A stretch of DNA of 64,000 nucleotides from Paenirhizobium selenitireducens ATCC BAA-1503. GTDB lineage: Bacteria > Pseudomonadota > Alphaproteobacteria > Rhizobiales > Rhizobiaceae. The notes below the pieces were generated by a model, which did not search any database, had not been told where the DNA came from, and worked only from the letters and a program-made list of their open reading frames with translations. Positions 43,816 through 56,798 of this stretch are shown here, piece after piece. The stretch spans positions 682,001 to 746,000 of the forward strand of contig NZ_JAEG01000001.1 in the NCBI RefSeq assembly GCF_000518785.1, given 5' to 3'. The translations under genes and the position numbers were made by a program. Each line of letters starts with the position of its first letter. Position 1 is the first letter of the stretch.

Positions 43816-43956
43816 CGCCACGCCCCTGCCGGCCCCACTGCGCTCATTCTGGCAGCGAAGTCTTTCGCACGCCTGAATTGTTTCGGACCAAGCCATTTTC
43901 TTTACAAAATCATGGAACCATAGGACGGAACAAATAGAAGCGTGAGGATCCTGCGC

Positions 43957-45117
43957 ATGTGGAAGCATGACAGAGATGATCTGCCGGTGACGCCTTCCCG
44001 TTTCATGGACGAGTTCATGCGGCTCAAGCGCGGCTCGGTGAACCGCCGGCATTTCCTCGGCGTCACCGGTCTCGGCCTTGCCGCTGCTGTGATGGGCGCG
44101 GGTGGGCGGCCTTCATGGCGTGAGGCGAAAGCACAAGAGCTCGGCGACCATGTCCGGCTCAACTCCTGGCCAAACTACCATGATCCGGCGACCTTCGAAG
44201 CCTTCACTGCCGCAACCGGAATTACAGTCCACCTCACCGTCTCCAATTCCAACGAGGAGATGCTGAAGAAACTCCGCACCGGCGTGGCACACTGGGATCT
44301 TTTCGTCCCGACCAATTACGCGATTTCCACCTATGTCGAACTCGGACTGATCGACGAACTCGCGCTCGAGCGCTTCACCCATTACAGCGCGGCCAGCCAG
44401 AACCTGCTCTTCACCTGGGCCGGTCAGGTCTCCGGTCGGACCTATGCCGTACCGAAGAACTGGGGCACCACCGGCATGGCGACCAATACCGACCAGATCA
44501 GCGCGCCGATCGCAAGCTGGAAGGATTTTTTCGCTGTGGCTATGGCCGAGGCCAGCGGCCGCACAGTGGTGCACGACTACCAGTTGACGACGATCGGCAG
44601 CGCGCTGGTTTCGCTCGGCCACTCGTTCAATTCGGTCGATCCGACCGAACTGGCGGCGGCAGAAAAGCTGCTGCTTGCGGTCAAGCCCCACCTGCTGGCC
44701 GTCGACAGCGACTATCAGCCCGCCATGCGCGCCGGCGATGCCTGGCTCGCCATGTGCTGGGCCAGCGACGGCCAGCAATTGCACCGCGACTTGCCGGAGA
44801 TCGAGTTCAGGCTCGGCAAGGACGGGGGCGAAATCTGGACGGACTACTTCGCCATCCCGAGCGCAGCGCGGAACAAGGCGGCCGCCTACGCCCTGGTAGA
44901 CTTCATGATGGACCCGCAGATCGCGGTGAAGGAGCACATCGTCAACGGCGCGGCGACCACGGACAGCCGCGTTCTCGAACTTCTGCCGCGGGAGATCCGG
45001 ACGAACAAGATCATCTATCCGGACAAGGCAGCCTTGACAGAGCTGGAGTTCGGAGCCGCCGTCACGCTGACCGACCCCGGCCGGGCGGAGCTGATGGCAC
45101 GGTTCAAGGCCGCCTGA
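43957..45117 (+). CDS. Second solute-binding protein, Tat-exported (PotD-like)
   Basis: A 386-residue PotD-like binding protein. The amino terminus carries a twin-arginine signal (NRRHFLGVTGLGLAAAVMGA, about residues 30–50), so it is folded before export, unlike the Sec-exported binding protein at 39849. The ATG at 43957 has AGGA eight bases upstream; a GTG at 43942 is an alternative. It lies 165 bases after the ATPase gene on the same strand and may present a second ligand to the same transporter. Confidence 0.85.
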   Translation: MWKHDRDDLPVTPSRFMDEFMRLKRGSVNRRHFLGVTGLGLAAAVMGAGGRPSWREAKAQELGDHVRLNSWPNYHDPATFEAFTAATGITVHLTVSNSNEEMLKKLRTGVAHWDLFVPTNYAISTYVELGLIDELALERFTHYSAASQNLLFTWAGQVSGRTYAVPKNWGTTGMATNTDQISAPIASWKDFFAVAMAEASGRTVVHDYQLTTIGSALVSLGHSFNSVDPTELAAAEKLLLAVKPHLLAVDSDYQPAMRAGDAWLAMCWASDGQQLHRDLPEIEFRLGKDGGEIWTDYFAIPSAARNKAAAYALVDFMMDPQIAVKEHIVNGAATTDSRVLELLPREIRTNKIIYPDKAALTELEFGAAVTLTDPGRAELMARFKAA

Positions 45118-45527
45118 AGGGCACGATCGGGGGGAGGCCGCATCCCCGTTCATCCTCGACCGACAAGGCAAGCCCTTGTTAATCACATCTTGCTAAAATT
45201 AGGAAAATCCAGACGGGCCGGAGCCGATCCGCTCGCTGGCGCGGAGAGTTTTGCGATTCAGCATCAACGCCTTGCGGCCGGCGCCTGACTCAACTCGGCA
45301 ACGACTTGAATCAACCTCTGAACAACATGAATCAAGACATTAGGTACGCCGGACCAGGGCCAAAACAACCGGACCCCTACCCCGAGACGTCCCAAAATTA
45401 TCCGTCCATTCCAGCGCCTGAGCGCCCGTTGGGAATTGCCGTTCCAGCCACCCAACCCATGCAAGGCCGCCCTCCCCGCAAGACCCGGCACGGGCATGGT
45501 CGCCGAGCCGTACCCGTCACCCGCAAC
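45118..45527. other. Intergenic stretch with no confident gene
   Basis: Between the Tat-exported binding protein and the HPP promoter I find no supported gene. An 85-codon frame at 45306–45563 has no domain, a proline/arginine-rich composition and no ribosome-binding site. A short inverted repeat ACAAGG/CCTTGT (45163–45179) may end the upstream transcript. Confidence 0.6.
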
Positions 45528-45562
45528 TTGACAGATCAGGAGCGAAACCGTACCGATCGGTA
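45528..45562 (+). promoter_or_regulatory. Promoter and TetR operator of the HPP–TetR operon
   Basis: TTGACA (45528–45533) is followed after 17 bases by a poor −10 at 45551, and that same spot is a perfect 12-bp palindrome TACCGATCGGTA (45551–45562). An ACCG…CGGT palindrome is common among TetR operators. A repressor bound there would block polymerase; the TetR gene is the second in the operon, 25 bases from operator to HPP start. Confidence 0.6.
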
Positions 45563-45587
45563 AACACAAGGACAAAAGGTACAGACA

Positions 45588-46076
45588 ATGCAAGCCTTCC
45601 TCCGCCGCCATCAGCCGCCCGTTGCCGCCAGCCGCTGCCTCCTCTCCGGGATCGGCGGTCTCATCGCCATTGCCCTGGCCGGGGCGCTCAGCCACTATGC
45701 CGGCACGCCCTTCCTGATGGCGCCCTTCGGCGCCACCTGCGTCCTGATCTTTTCGGCGGCGGCCAGTCCCTTCTCCCAGCCTGCGAATGTCGTCGGCGGC
45801 CATCTGGTCTCGACGCTGATCGGCCTCGTCTTGCGGTCAGCCCTGCCCAACGAATGGTGGGCGGTCGCGCTGGCCGTCGGCCTGTCGATCGCCGCCATGT
45901 CGGCGCTGAGGATCACCCATCCGCCGGCCGGAGCCGATCCGATCGTCGTTTTCGCCGCCGATCCGGGCTTCGACTACCTGCTCTTCCCCGTGCTGTCCGG
46001 ATCGCTGTGCCTCGTCGCGGTCGGCGCGCTGTTCCACCGCGTCACGCGCACGCTCTATCCGCTGAAGGCAGGTTGA
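45588..46076 (+). CDS. HPP-family membrane protein
   Basis: A 162-residue membrane protein with four hydrophobic segments and the family's HPP motif in THPPAGADPI. Plant and cyanobacterial HPP proteins are linked to nitrite transport; bacterial members are little studied. It is the first gene of an operon with a TetR regulator, whose ATG lies two bases after the HPP stop, and a perfect palindrome overlaps the promoter. An export or import role under ligand control is likely. Confidence 0.85.
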   Translation: MQAFLRRHQPPVAASRCLLSGIGGLIAIALAGALSHYAGTPFLMAPFGATCVLIFSAAASPFSQPANVVGGHLVSTLIGLVLRSALPNEWWAVALAVGLSIAAMSALRITHPPAGADPIVVFAADPGFDYLLFPVLSGSLCLVAVGALFHRVTRTLYPLKAG

Positions 46077-46078
46077 CC

Positions 46079-46648
46079 ATGGCCCGCCTCGTCGCCGAAC
46101 GCCATGACGTCATCCCGCAGCTCGCCGAAATCTTCCGCGAGCAGGGTTACGAAGGAACGAGCCTGAAAATCATCACGGAGCGGACCGGGCTTGGAAAGGG
46201 AAGCCTCTACCACTTCTTCCCCGGGGGGAAGCAGGAGATGGCGGAGGCCGTGCTCGACGACGTCGACGGGTGGTTCCGCATGCATATCTTCGCCCCCCTG
46301 CGCGAGACGAAGGATGCGAACGCGGCGATCGAGGCGATGTTCGCCAGCGTCGAGACCTATTTCCGTTCCGGCCACCGGGCCTGCCTGATGGGCGTCATCG
46401 CCTCGAGCGGCGCGATCGACATCTTTTCCGAGCGCGTCCAGGATTATTTTGCGGCATGGAAACGTGACCTCGCCGCCACCCTGGCGCGCGCCGGATTTGC
46501 CGGCGACGAAGCCGGCGCCCTCGCCGAAGAAGTCCTGGCCGGCATCCAGGGCGGACTGATCCTTGCCCGCGGCCTGGAGGACACGCCGGCCTTCACCCGC
46601 GTTCTGGAACGGTTGAAGGCCCGCTGCCGTCCGCCCCGGCCTCAATAG
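46079..46648 (+). CDS. TetR/AcrR-family transcriptional regulator
   Basis: A 189-residue repressor with an amino-terminal helix-turn-helix (about residues 10–55, YEGTSLKIITERTGLGKGSLYHFFPGGK) and a ligand-binding helical domain with a TetR_C-like pattern (ACLMGVIASSG). The gene lies two bases after hpp in the same operon and probably represses it by binding the palindrome at 45551–45562. It converges on metH with nine bases between their ends. Confidence 0.92.
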   Translation: MARLVAERHDVIPQLAEIFREQGYEGTSLKIITERTGLGKGSLYHFFPGGKQEMAEAVLDDVDGWFRMHIFAPLRETKDANAAIEAMFASVETYFRSGHRACLMGVIASSGAIDIFSERVQDYFAAWKRDLAATLARAGFAGDEAGALAEEVLAGIQGGLILARGLEDTPAFTRVLERLKARCRPPRPQ

Positions 46649-46657
46649 CCGCGAGGA

Positions 46658-50425
<3,768 letters not shown>

Positions 50426-50463
50426 GGGCTACCCCTTCCTTACAAAAGACAATACCGGCAGAT

Positions 50464-50485
50464 CACATAAAGATATGTTTATGTC
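50464..50485. promoter_or_regulatory. Operator upstream of metH, copy of the arsR-metF site
   Basis: CACATAAA and TTTATGTC flank GATATG. Read on the other strand it is identical to the site at 18303–18324 at 21 of 22 bases, the exception being one end base. It lies 39 bases before the metH start codon. Confidence 0.7.
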
Positions 50486-50619
50486 AACATACGAATGGCG
50501 TTCTTCGTCTATTTACCCTTCGCGCCGCGACCAGTGGAGGAAGCCTCCAGCCGCGGTGACAAGCACGGCATTTGCCGGTAAGGAATTCAAACGATTAGAT
50601 GCACGATGGGAGGAACGTC

Positions 50620-51876
50620 ATGTCTGCGGTCACCACAACTTCGACCCTGGCAGAAAACTGGACCGGCCGACCCTACCACCGCAAATGGCTGCTGAACCAG
50701 GCAAACGGCCTGTTCGACTTCTTCCAGTATGGCAGTATCAATCCGAAAGGCGGCTTCTTCGACCTCTCCCGCGACGGCAAGCCGCTGAACGCGGACAATC
50801 CGGTACGCGGCATCCATGCCAGCGCCCGCATGGTGCATTGTTTCGCCATCGGCGACCTGCTCGGCCGGCCCGGCGCGGCCGATATCGTCGATCACGGCAT
50901 GCAGTTCCTGTGGAACCGCCATCGCGACGAGACCCATGGCGGCTATTTCTGGCAGGTCGACGACCAAGGCGCAGCCGACGCCTCGAAGCAGGGCTACGGC
51001 CACGCCTTCGTCCTTTTGGCCGCCGCTTCCGCCAAGACCGTCGGCCATCCACTGGCCGACCGCATGCTGGCAGACATTACCGAGATCCTGGAGACCCGGT
51101 TCTGGGAAGATCGCCACGGCGCGATCGCCGAGGAGTTTTCGGCCGACTGGCAGCCCGTGCCCGGCTATCGCGGCCAGAACTCCAACATGCATTTGACCGA
51201 AGCGTTGATGGCGGCCTTCGAGGCGACCGGCGAAAGCCACTATCTCGACAAGGCGACGGGCATCGCCGACCTGCTGATCCGCCGCCGCGCTGCCGAACAG
51301 GGTTATCGCGTGCCGGAACATTTCGACGAGGACTGGACGCTCGACCGCATCTACTATCACCCCAACGAGATGTTCCGCCCGGCCGGCACGACGCCCGGCC
51401 ACTGGCTGGAATGGGCCCGCCTGGTGCTGCAGCTCTGGGTGCTCGGCGGCAATAAGCACGACTGGATGCCGGAAGCGGCGCGCGGCCTGTTCTTCCAGTC
51501 GATGTCGCTCGGCTGGGACAAAGAAAGGGGCGGCTTCTTCTATACGCTCGACTGGGAAAACGTGCCCGACAAGACGATGAAACTCTGGTGGCCCTTGTGC
51601 GAGGGCGCTGCCGCCGCGCATTTCCTCAACCAGCACCTGCCCAGCGACTTCCACGAGGAAAGCTATCGCAAGATCTGGAGCTTCATCGCCAACAACAGCC
51701 TCGACCATGCCTTCGGCGGCTGGCACGAGGAACTGACCGAGGACCTAAAACCCTCCAATTCGCTTTTCCCCGGCAAGGGCGACATCTACCACGCCCTGCA
51801 GGCCTGCCTGATCCCGCTCTTTCCGGCCACCGGCAGCCTGACGCGCGTGATCGGCGAAACCGGCGGAGCGGTCTGA
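50620..51876 (+). CDS. AGE-family sugar isomerase/epimerase
   Basis: A 418-residue protein with the (alpha/alpha)6-barrel pattern of the N-acylglucosamine 2-epimerase/mannose isomerase (YihS) group. Motifs of the family include RGIHASARMVHCFAIG, QNSNMHLTEALMAAFEA and FGGWHEELTED, which hold probable catalytic histidines. It probably interconverts mannose, glucose or fructose-type sugars. GGGAGG precedes the ATG at 50620; an upstream ATG at 50599 lacks a site. The gene is alone, divergent from metH. Confidence 0.88.
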   Translation: MSAVTTTSTLAENWTGRPYHRKWLLNQANGLFDFFQYGSINPKGGFFDLSRDGKPLNADNPVRGIHASARMVHCFAIGDLLGRPGAADIVDHGMQFLWNRHRDETHGGYFWQVDDQGAADASKQGYGHAFVLLAAASAKTVGHPLADRMLADITEILETRFWEDRHGAIAEEFSADWQPVPGYRGQNSNMHLTEALMAAFEATGESHYLDKATGIADLLIRRRAAEQGYRVPEHFDEDWTLDRIYYHPNEMFRPAGTTPGHWLEWARLVLQLWVLGGNKHDWMPEAARGLFFQSMSLGWDKERGGFFYTLDWENVPDKTMKLWWPLCEGAAAAHFLNQHLPSDFHEESYRKIWSFIANNSLDHAFGGWHEELTEDLKPSNSLFPGKGDIYHALQACLIPLFPATGSLTRVIGETGGAV

Positions 51877-51883
51877 CCGCCGC

Positions 51884-52351
51884 CTACTGCTTTGGCGGTT
51901 TTCCGTTCGAGCGGAAGGTCGCCGAGAACACCATGCCCTGCGGCGTCCTGCCCTTGCAGCGGACGGTCACGGGTCCCTTGGCGGGATCGCCATGGCTGCA
52001 GGCGCCGCTCGCCGACGCAACCATCGGCTTGGTCGCAGACGTCCCGTCATTGTAGATGACCCGGTCGAGCGCATAGGTGCTCCGGTCCCCGCCCTTGGCG
52101 AAACCGGAAAAGGTCAGCATCCTGTCCTTGGCGAGCAGGAAGTAGAAGCCCGTGCGTCCGTCCGCATAGCGCATGATGCCGACCTTCGGGCCGCAGCCCG
52201 CGGTGAGGTCGTCCTTGCCGGCAACGACCTCGAGGCATTGCCCCTCGAGCGCCTGGAAGCCGAGCACGGCCGGCCGTTCTGCGGCACCGGCGAGGCCGGG
52301 CGGCAAGTGGAACGCGAGCGCCAATCCGCTAATCAAGATGGTCTTCCGCAT
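51884..52351 (-). CDS. Small secreted protein, unknown function
   Basis: A 155-residue protein with a Sec signal peptide (MRKTILISGLALAFHLPPGLAGAA). The mature part has four cysteines, enough for two disulfides, and no domain that I recognise. The signal peptide decides the start at 52351; an upstream in-frame ATG would add basic residues. It is 74 bases downstream of the efflux operon on the same strand and 8 bases from the convergent epimerase gene. Membership of the operon is possible. Confidence 0.75.
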   Translation of the reverse strand: MRKTILISGLALAFHLPPGLAGAAERPAVLGFQALEGQCLEVVAGKDDLTAGCGPKVGIMRYADGRTGFYFLLAKDRMLTFSGFAKGGDRSTYALDRVIYNDGTSATKPMVASASGACSHGDPAKGPVTVRCKGRTPQGMVFSATFRSNGKPPKQ

Positions 52352-52425
52352 CAGCCTGCCCCTCCTCGTTGCGGTTTGAAACTTGCCTCGACACCCCGCG
52401 AACTTCAAGAGCCCCGGCGCCTCCT

Positions 52426-53628
52426 CTATTCCTGCCGCTGTTCGACCAGCGTCCCGTCGCTGATCACGTCGCTCGGATGCAGGATGACCTGGTCGCCCTC
52501 GGCCAGTCCGCCGATCAGTTCCGCCACCTCGTCGTTCATGTGACCGATCTCGACCGGAACCTGCTTCGCCCGGCCGTCACGGATGGCGAACAGACTCCAC
52601 TGACGGCCGTCGCGGAACAGCGCGCTGATCGGCAGTTGCAGCGTCTCCTCGCTCTGCCAGAGCGTAAGGCGCGCATAGACCCGAAAACCGTGGCCGAGGC
52701 GCGGATCCTTGTCCTCCAGATCGAGCACCAGATTGACCCGCTGCTCCTCGATGCCAAGCGCCGAGACCTTGGTGAAACCGGCCGGATCGATGCGCCGGAC
52801 CGTGGCCGAAAGCGCCCTGTCGCCGCCCCAGTCGAAGATCTCCGCCTTGGAACCGGGAGCGATACGAACCGCATCCGAGGACAACAGATCGACCGTCACC
52901 TCGAGATCCGCCGGATCGCCGATCTCGGCGATCTTGCTGCCGACCGCCACGGGTTGCTCGCTCTTGGCGAAGACCGACAGGATGACACCATCGACCGGTG
53001 CGGTCAGATAGACGCAACAGGCGCTCTCATCTCTCCTGTTCGGATCGCTCGGCGGAATGAGCCGCGCCTCGGCGCTGGCAAGCTCGGCCTTGCGCAACTC
53101 GATGGCGGCCTCGGCCGACCCGATCTGCGCCTCCAGAACCTCGACGTCGGTGCTGGCCTTCTGCAGCGTGCTTTGGGCGAGGAAATTGATCTTGGCGAGC
53201 GCCTGCGCCCGTTTCAGGTTGTCACGCGAGAACTGCAGGTCCGATTGCAGGCGCTTGAGATCGATCTCCGCCATCGAGACCGCAGCCCGCGACGCATCTC
53301 GCGCCGCCACGAGTTCGGCCTGGCTGCGGCTGTCGATCAGCGGCGGATCGAGCGGATGGATCGCCGCCACCACCGTCACGTCCGCCTTCACCGCATCCCC
53401 CTCATCAAGCACGGTGCGCGCCAGATGCCCGGCAATCGGCGAGGATACCGCGTAGACCTCCCTCACCCGCGTCACGCCCTCTTGCGACACCGTGACCCGC
53501 ATCGGACCGCGCGTCACCATGCCGGCATCGACCAGTTGCGGCTTCTCCCGGAGCGCATAGGCAAAGCCGGCGACGATCGCTCCGATCGCGACGGCTCCTA
53601 TGATACGCTTGATCCACTTTCCCTGCAT
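52426..53628 (-). CDS. HlyD/MacA-like periplasmic adaptor
   Basis: A 400-residue adaptor with one amino-terminal membrane helix (residues 8–28), a lipoyl-like half domain, a coiled-coil hairpin (about 100–190) and beta-barrel domains to the end. A pair of cysteines (ESACCVYL) is unusual. With the FtsX-type permease and ATPase encoded upstream it forms a MacAB-like tripartite exporter. The three genes are nearly touching: the adaptor begins five bases after the permease gene. Confidence 0.9.
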   Translation of the reverse strand: MQGKWIKRIIGAVAIGAIVAGFAYALREKPQLVDAGMVTRGPMRVTVSQEGVTRVREVYAVSSPIAGHLARTVLDEGDAVKADVTVVAAIHPLDPPLIDSRSQAELVAARDASRAAVSMAEIDLKRLQSDLQFSRDNLKRAQALAKINFLAQSTLQKASTDVEVLEAQIGSAEAAIELRKAELASAEARLIPPSDPNRRDESACCVYLTAPVDGVILSVFAKSEQPVAVGSKIAEIGDPADLEVTVDLLSSDAVRIAPGSKAEIFDWGGDRALSATVRRIDPAGFTKVSALGIEEQRVNLVLDLEDKDPRLGHGFRVYARLTLWQSEETLQLPISALFRDGRQWSLFAIRDGRAKQVPVEIGHMNDEVAELIGGLAEGDQVILHPSDVISDGTLVEQRQE

Positions 53629-53632
53629 GGGG

Positions 53633-55996
53633 CTACTCCCTCGATTTCAGAACCGCGATGAGGTCGAGTTCATCGATACGCCGGCGCACGATCAGCGCCG
53701 AGGCAAGCGACGCCCCGAGAACCACAAGGCTCGCAATGGCAAATGTCGATGCGTTGATGAAGAACGGTATGCGGAAGAGATCGCTCTCGATCCCCTCCAC
53801 CACCAGCCTGGCAAAGCCGTAGCCGAGCAGCCAGCCGAGCGGCTGGGCGGCGAGGATGACCACCGCAAGTTCGGTCATCAACACGCTGGAGACTTCCGCC
53901 GGCGTAAAGCCGAGCACCCGCAGGCTCGCAAGCTCGCGCGCGCGCTCCGAGAGCTGGATACGCGCCGAATTGTAGATCAGGCCGAAGGCGACAATGACGG
54001 CCAGCGTCGTATAGACGATCTGGATCATCACGATGTTCTCCTCGATGGTCGCCCGGAAGCGCTCGCGCGACAGCCCGATCAGCATGACGAAGGCCAGCGC
54101 GGGTGTATTCTTGATTTCGGCAAAGAGGGCACCCTTCTCCAGAGCGTCGAGCGAGACGCGCGCACCGGAGATGCGCCGGCCGTCGCCGACCAGCCGGTGC
54201 AGCGCCTCGATATGCATGTAGGCGTCGATGCCGACCAGGCTCTGGCTAATGCCGGTTACCGGAACCCTGATCCTGCGGTGGTCGCGTTCGACCAGCTCGA
54301 CCTCGACGCTGTCGCCGACCCTGACGCCGAGCGCCTCGGCGACGCGCCCGATCAGCAGGATGCCGCTCGGCGGCGGCGGAATGGGCCGCATGTCGGCATC
54401 CATGATGCGTCCGAGATCGGTGTCGCTGCCGACACCGAAGATCGTCAGGTCCTTCTCGTTGTGGCGGTTGCGCAGCGTCACCGAAATGGCGCGAAACGGC
54501 TCTGCCCGCATCACGCCCGGCAATTGCCGCACGGAATCGACGGCCGCCATCGGCCTGTCCTGATCGAAATAGAGGCTCGCATCCTGCCGCTCCATGCGGA
54601 AGAAAATCTCGTCGACCATGTAGCCGATGGCATCCGCCGAAAACATCGAGACCACCAGCAGCGCGACGGAAAATGACACGCCGAGCGAGGTGAGGAACGA
54701 GCGGACCGGGGCTCTGATGATCTGCCTGAAGGCCATGATGGTCAGTTGCGACAGGAAGGACGGCCCGCGCCCGTGCCCTTTGAACAACGCGCGGAAGCGC
54801 AGCGGCGCCGGCGGCTGCATGGCAACGGCAGCCGGCAGCACCACGACAGCCCAGATCGCCCGGATCGCGCCGGCAAAGGCGGCCGCGACGCAGATCCCCG
54901 CCGAGATCGCATAAAGATCGAAACTCTCGCGGAAGATCAGGAACGGGAATGAGAAGAAGCGCGCATAGAGCCTGGTCATTTCGCGCCCGGTCCAGTTTCC
55001 CGCCAGAAAGCCGATCGCCACGCCGATCAGCGCAATGACGATCGTCAGTTTGAGATAGTGCCAGGCCACCTCGGTCTCGCGATAGCCGAGCGCCTTCAAC
55101 AGGCCGATCTGCTCGCGCTCCAGCGTGATCAGTCGTGTGAGGATCATGTTGACCAGGAAGGCCGCGACGAACAGGAAGATCGGCGGAATGACCGCCGCCA
55201 TTGCCCTGAGCTCATCGAGTTCGTTGGCGAGGAAGGTGTCGGAGATCTGGTCTTCGCGCCCATAGGCGCCGCGTCCACCATATTGTTCGAGCAGGTCGTC
55301 GATGGCGGCCGTGGTGACGTCGAGGTTCGTGCCGCGCAGTGTCGAGAGCACGACATTGTTGAAGGCGTCGCCCATGTCGAAAATGCCTTCGAGGGCCTTG
55401 CGCGACATGTAGAAGACGCCGAAGCGCCGCGGATCCGGGACCATGTCGCCAGGGCCGATCGTATAGATGTATTCCGGCGACAGCACGATGCCGGTGACGG
55501 TCAGCACCTGCTTGCGACCGTTCATCACGGCGGCAAACCGGCTGCCCTCGCGAAGCCGATGCGCCTTGGCGAAGCTGTCGAGCACCGCCGCTTCGTTGAC
55601 GCGGCCGGGTTCAGGCAGCCGGCCGCTGCGGATATAGAGGCGATTGACGCCCGGCTGGCCGGCGTCAGGCAGGGACACGGCCACGCCGGTGGCCGGCTCG
55701 ACCATGCCCTCGATGTCGAGCAGCACATATTTGACGATGCGAAGCTCCAACCCGCCAATCCCCTCGATCGACGCGATCCGGTCGCGCAGGTGCAACGGGG
55801 CCCGGTTGGCCTCGGCGAAGAGATTGGCAAAGCGATAACGTTCGTAGAAGACGTCGCGCGTCTCCTCGAGCGACCGGTAGGAGCCGATGGCGATGATGAT
55901 CGTCGCAACGCCGCAGGCCATGACCAGCGCTACGGCGAGCACCTGGGCCCAGAGCCTCAGCAGGTCGCGGTAGAGCTTGCGGTCGAGCATCGACAT
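53633..55996 (-). CDS. FtsX/MacB-type ABC permease
   Basis: A 787-residue permease containing two FtsX domains, with membrane helices near the start, three in the middle (about 270–400), and three or four near the carboxyl end, and large periplasmic regions between. It transmits force from the ATPase to the periplasm to extrude a substrate or lipoprotein. No ATPase domain is present, unlike MacB proper; that function is supplied by the separate gene at 56001. Substrate unknown. Confidence 0.9.
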   Translation of the reverse strand: MSMLDRKLYRDLLRLWAQVLAVALVMACGVATIIIAIGSYRSLEETRDVFYERYRFANLFAEANRAPLHLRDRIASIEGIGGLELRIVKYVLLDIEGMVEPATGVAVSLPDAGQPGVNRLYIRSGRLPEPGRVNEAAVLDSFAKAHRLREGSRFAAVMNGRKQVLTVTGIVLSPEYIYTIGPGDMVPDPRRFGVFYMSRKALEGIFDMGDAFNNVVLSTLRGTNLDVTTAAIDDLLEQYGGRGAYGREDQISDTFLANELDELRAMAAVIPPIFLFVAAFLVNMILTRLITLEREQIGLLKALGYRETEVAWHYLKLTIVIALIGVAIGFLAGNWTGREMTRLYARFFSFPFLIFRESFDLYAISAGICVAAAFAGAIRAIWAVVVLPAAVAMQPPAPLRFRALFKGHGRGPSFLSQLTIMAFRQIIRAPVRSFLTSLGVSFSVALLVVSMFSADAIGYMVDEIFFRMERQDASLYFDQDRPMAAVDSVRQLPGVMRAEPFRAISVTLRNRHNEKDLTIFGVGSDTDLGRIMDADMRPIPPPPSGILLIGRVAEALGVRVGDSVEVELVERDHRRIRVPVTGISQSLVGIDAYMHIEALHRLVGDGRRISGARVSLDALEKGALFAEIKNTPALAFVMLIGLSRERFRATIEENIVMIQIVYTTLAVIVAFGLIYNSARIQLSERARELASLRVLGFTPAEVSSVLMTELAVVILAAQPLGWLLGYGFARLVVEGIESDLFRIPFFINASTFAIASLVVLGASLASALIVRRRIDELDLIAVLKSRE

Positions 55997-56000
55997 GGCG

Positions 56001-56708
56001 CTACCAGCTCACGGCGGAGGGCGGCAACCGCACCGCATTGGTCGAGGATTCCTCGATCCGGCCGTCGCGGAAGGAGAAGACGCGGTGGGAAATCTGACGG
56101 ATGGCGGCATTGTGGGTGATGATCGCCATGGTCGTGTTGAACTCGGCATTGACGCGGCACAGCACGTCGAGCACGAGAACGCCGGTCTTGGAATCGAGCG
56201 CCCCGGTCGGCTCGTCGCAAAGCAGCACGTCCGGCCGCTTGACGATGGCGCGGGCAATCGCCACGCGCTGCTGCTCGCCGCCGGAAAGTTGCGCCGGGAA
56301 ATGATCCATACGGTCCTTCAGCCCGACCATTTCCAACGCCTCGCCGGGGTCCATGGGATTACTGGCGATTTCCGTGACGAGTGCGACATTCTCATAGGCC
56401 GTGAGGCTCGGGATGAGATTGTAGAACTGGAAGACGAAGCCGATATGGTCGCGGCGGAACTGCGTGAGCTGTCGCTCGCTGAAGGCGGTCAGCTCATGGT
56501 CGGCGCAGCGAACGCTTCCCGCCGTCGCCCGGTCGAGCCCGCCCATGATGTTGAGCAGGGTCGACTTGCCGCTGCCCGAGGGGCCGAGCAGCACGGCCAT
56601 CTCGCCGCGCTCGAGGCTCAGATCGACGCCACGCAGCGCCCAGACCTCGACATCGCCGGTGCGATAGGTCTTTGTCACGCCCTGAACCTGGAAAAGAGGC
56701 TCTGCCAT
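56001..56708 (-). CDS. ABC ATPase, LolD/MacB type
   Basis: A 235-residue ATPase with Walker [10 protein letters not shown], signature [14 protein letters not shown] and Walker [13 protein letters not shown]. It is of the LolD/MacB/FtsE group and begins the operon whose permease and adaptor follow on the minus strand. An HWE kinase gene lies 90 bases upstream, also on the minus strand. Confidence 0.93.
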   Translation of the reverse strand: MAEPLFQVQGVTKTYRTGDVEVWALRGVDLSLERGEMAVLLGPSGSGKSTLLNIMGGLDRATAGSVRCADHELTAFSERQLTQFRRDHIGFVFQFYNLIPSLTAYENVALVTEIASNPMDPGEALEMVGLKDRMDHFPAQLSGGEQQRVAIARAIVKRPDVLLCDEPTGALDSKTGVLVLDVLCRVNAEFNTTMAIITHNAAIRQISHRVFSFRDGRIEESSTNAVRLPPSAVSW

Positions 56709-56798
56709 CCTGCACCCTTGTTGAACTCGGTCGACGATAGAGTATGGCGCAGGGTCGGGCTTTGACCATTGTCAAAGGGCGCAAGCCCGCAAGCCCTG

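Noticed and set aside
45306..45563. 85-codon plus-strand frame before the HPP gene
   Set aside because: No domain, no ribosome-binding site, composition proline/arginine rich, and it covers the HPP promoter and operator.
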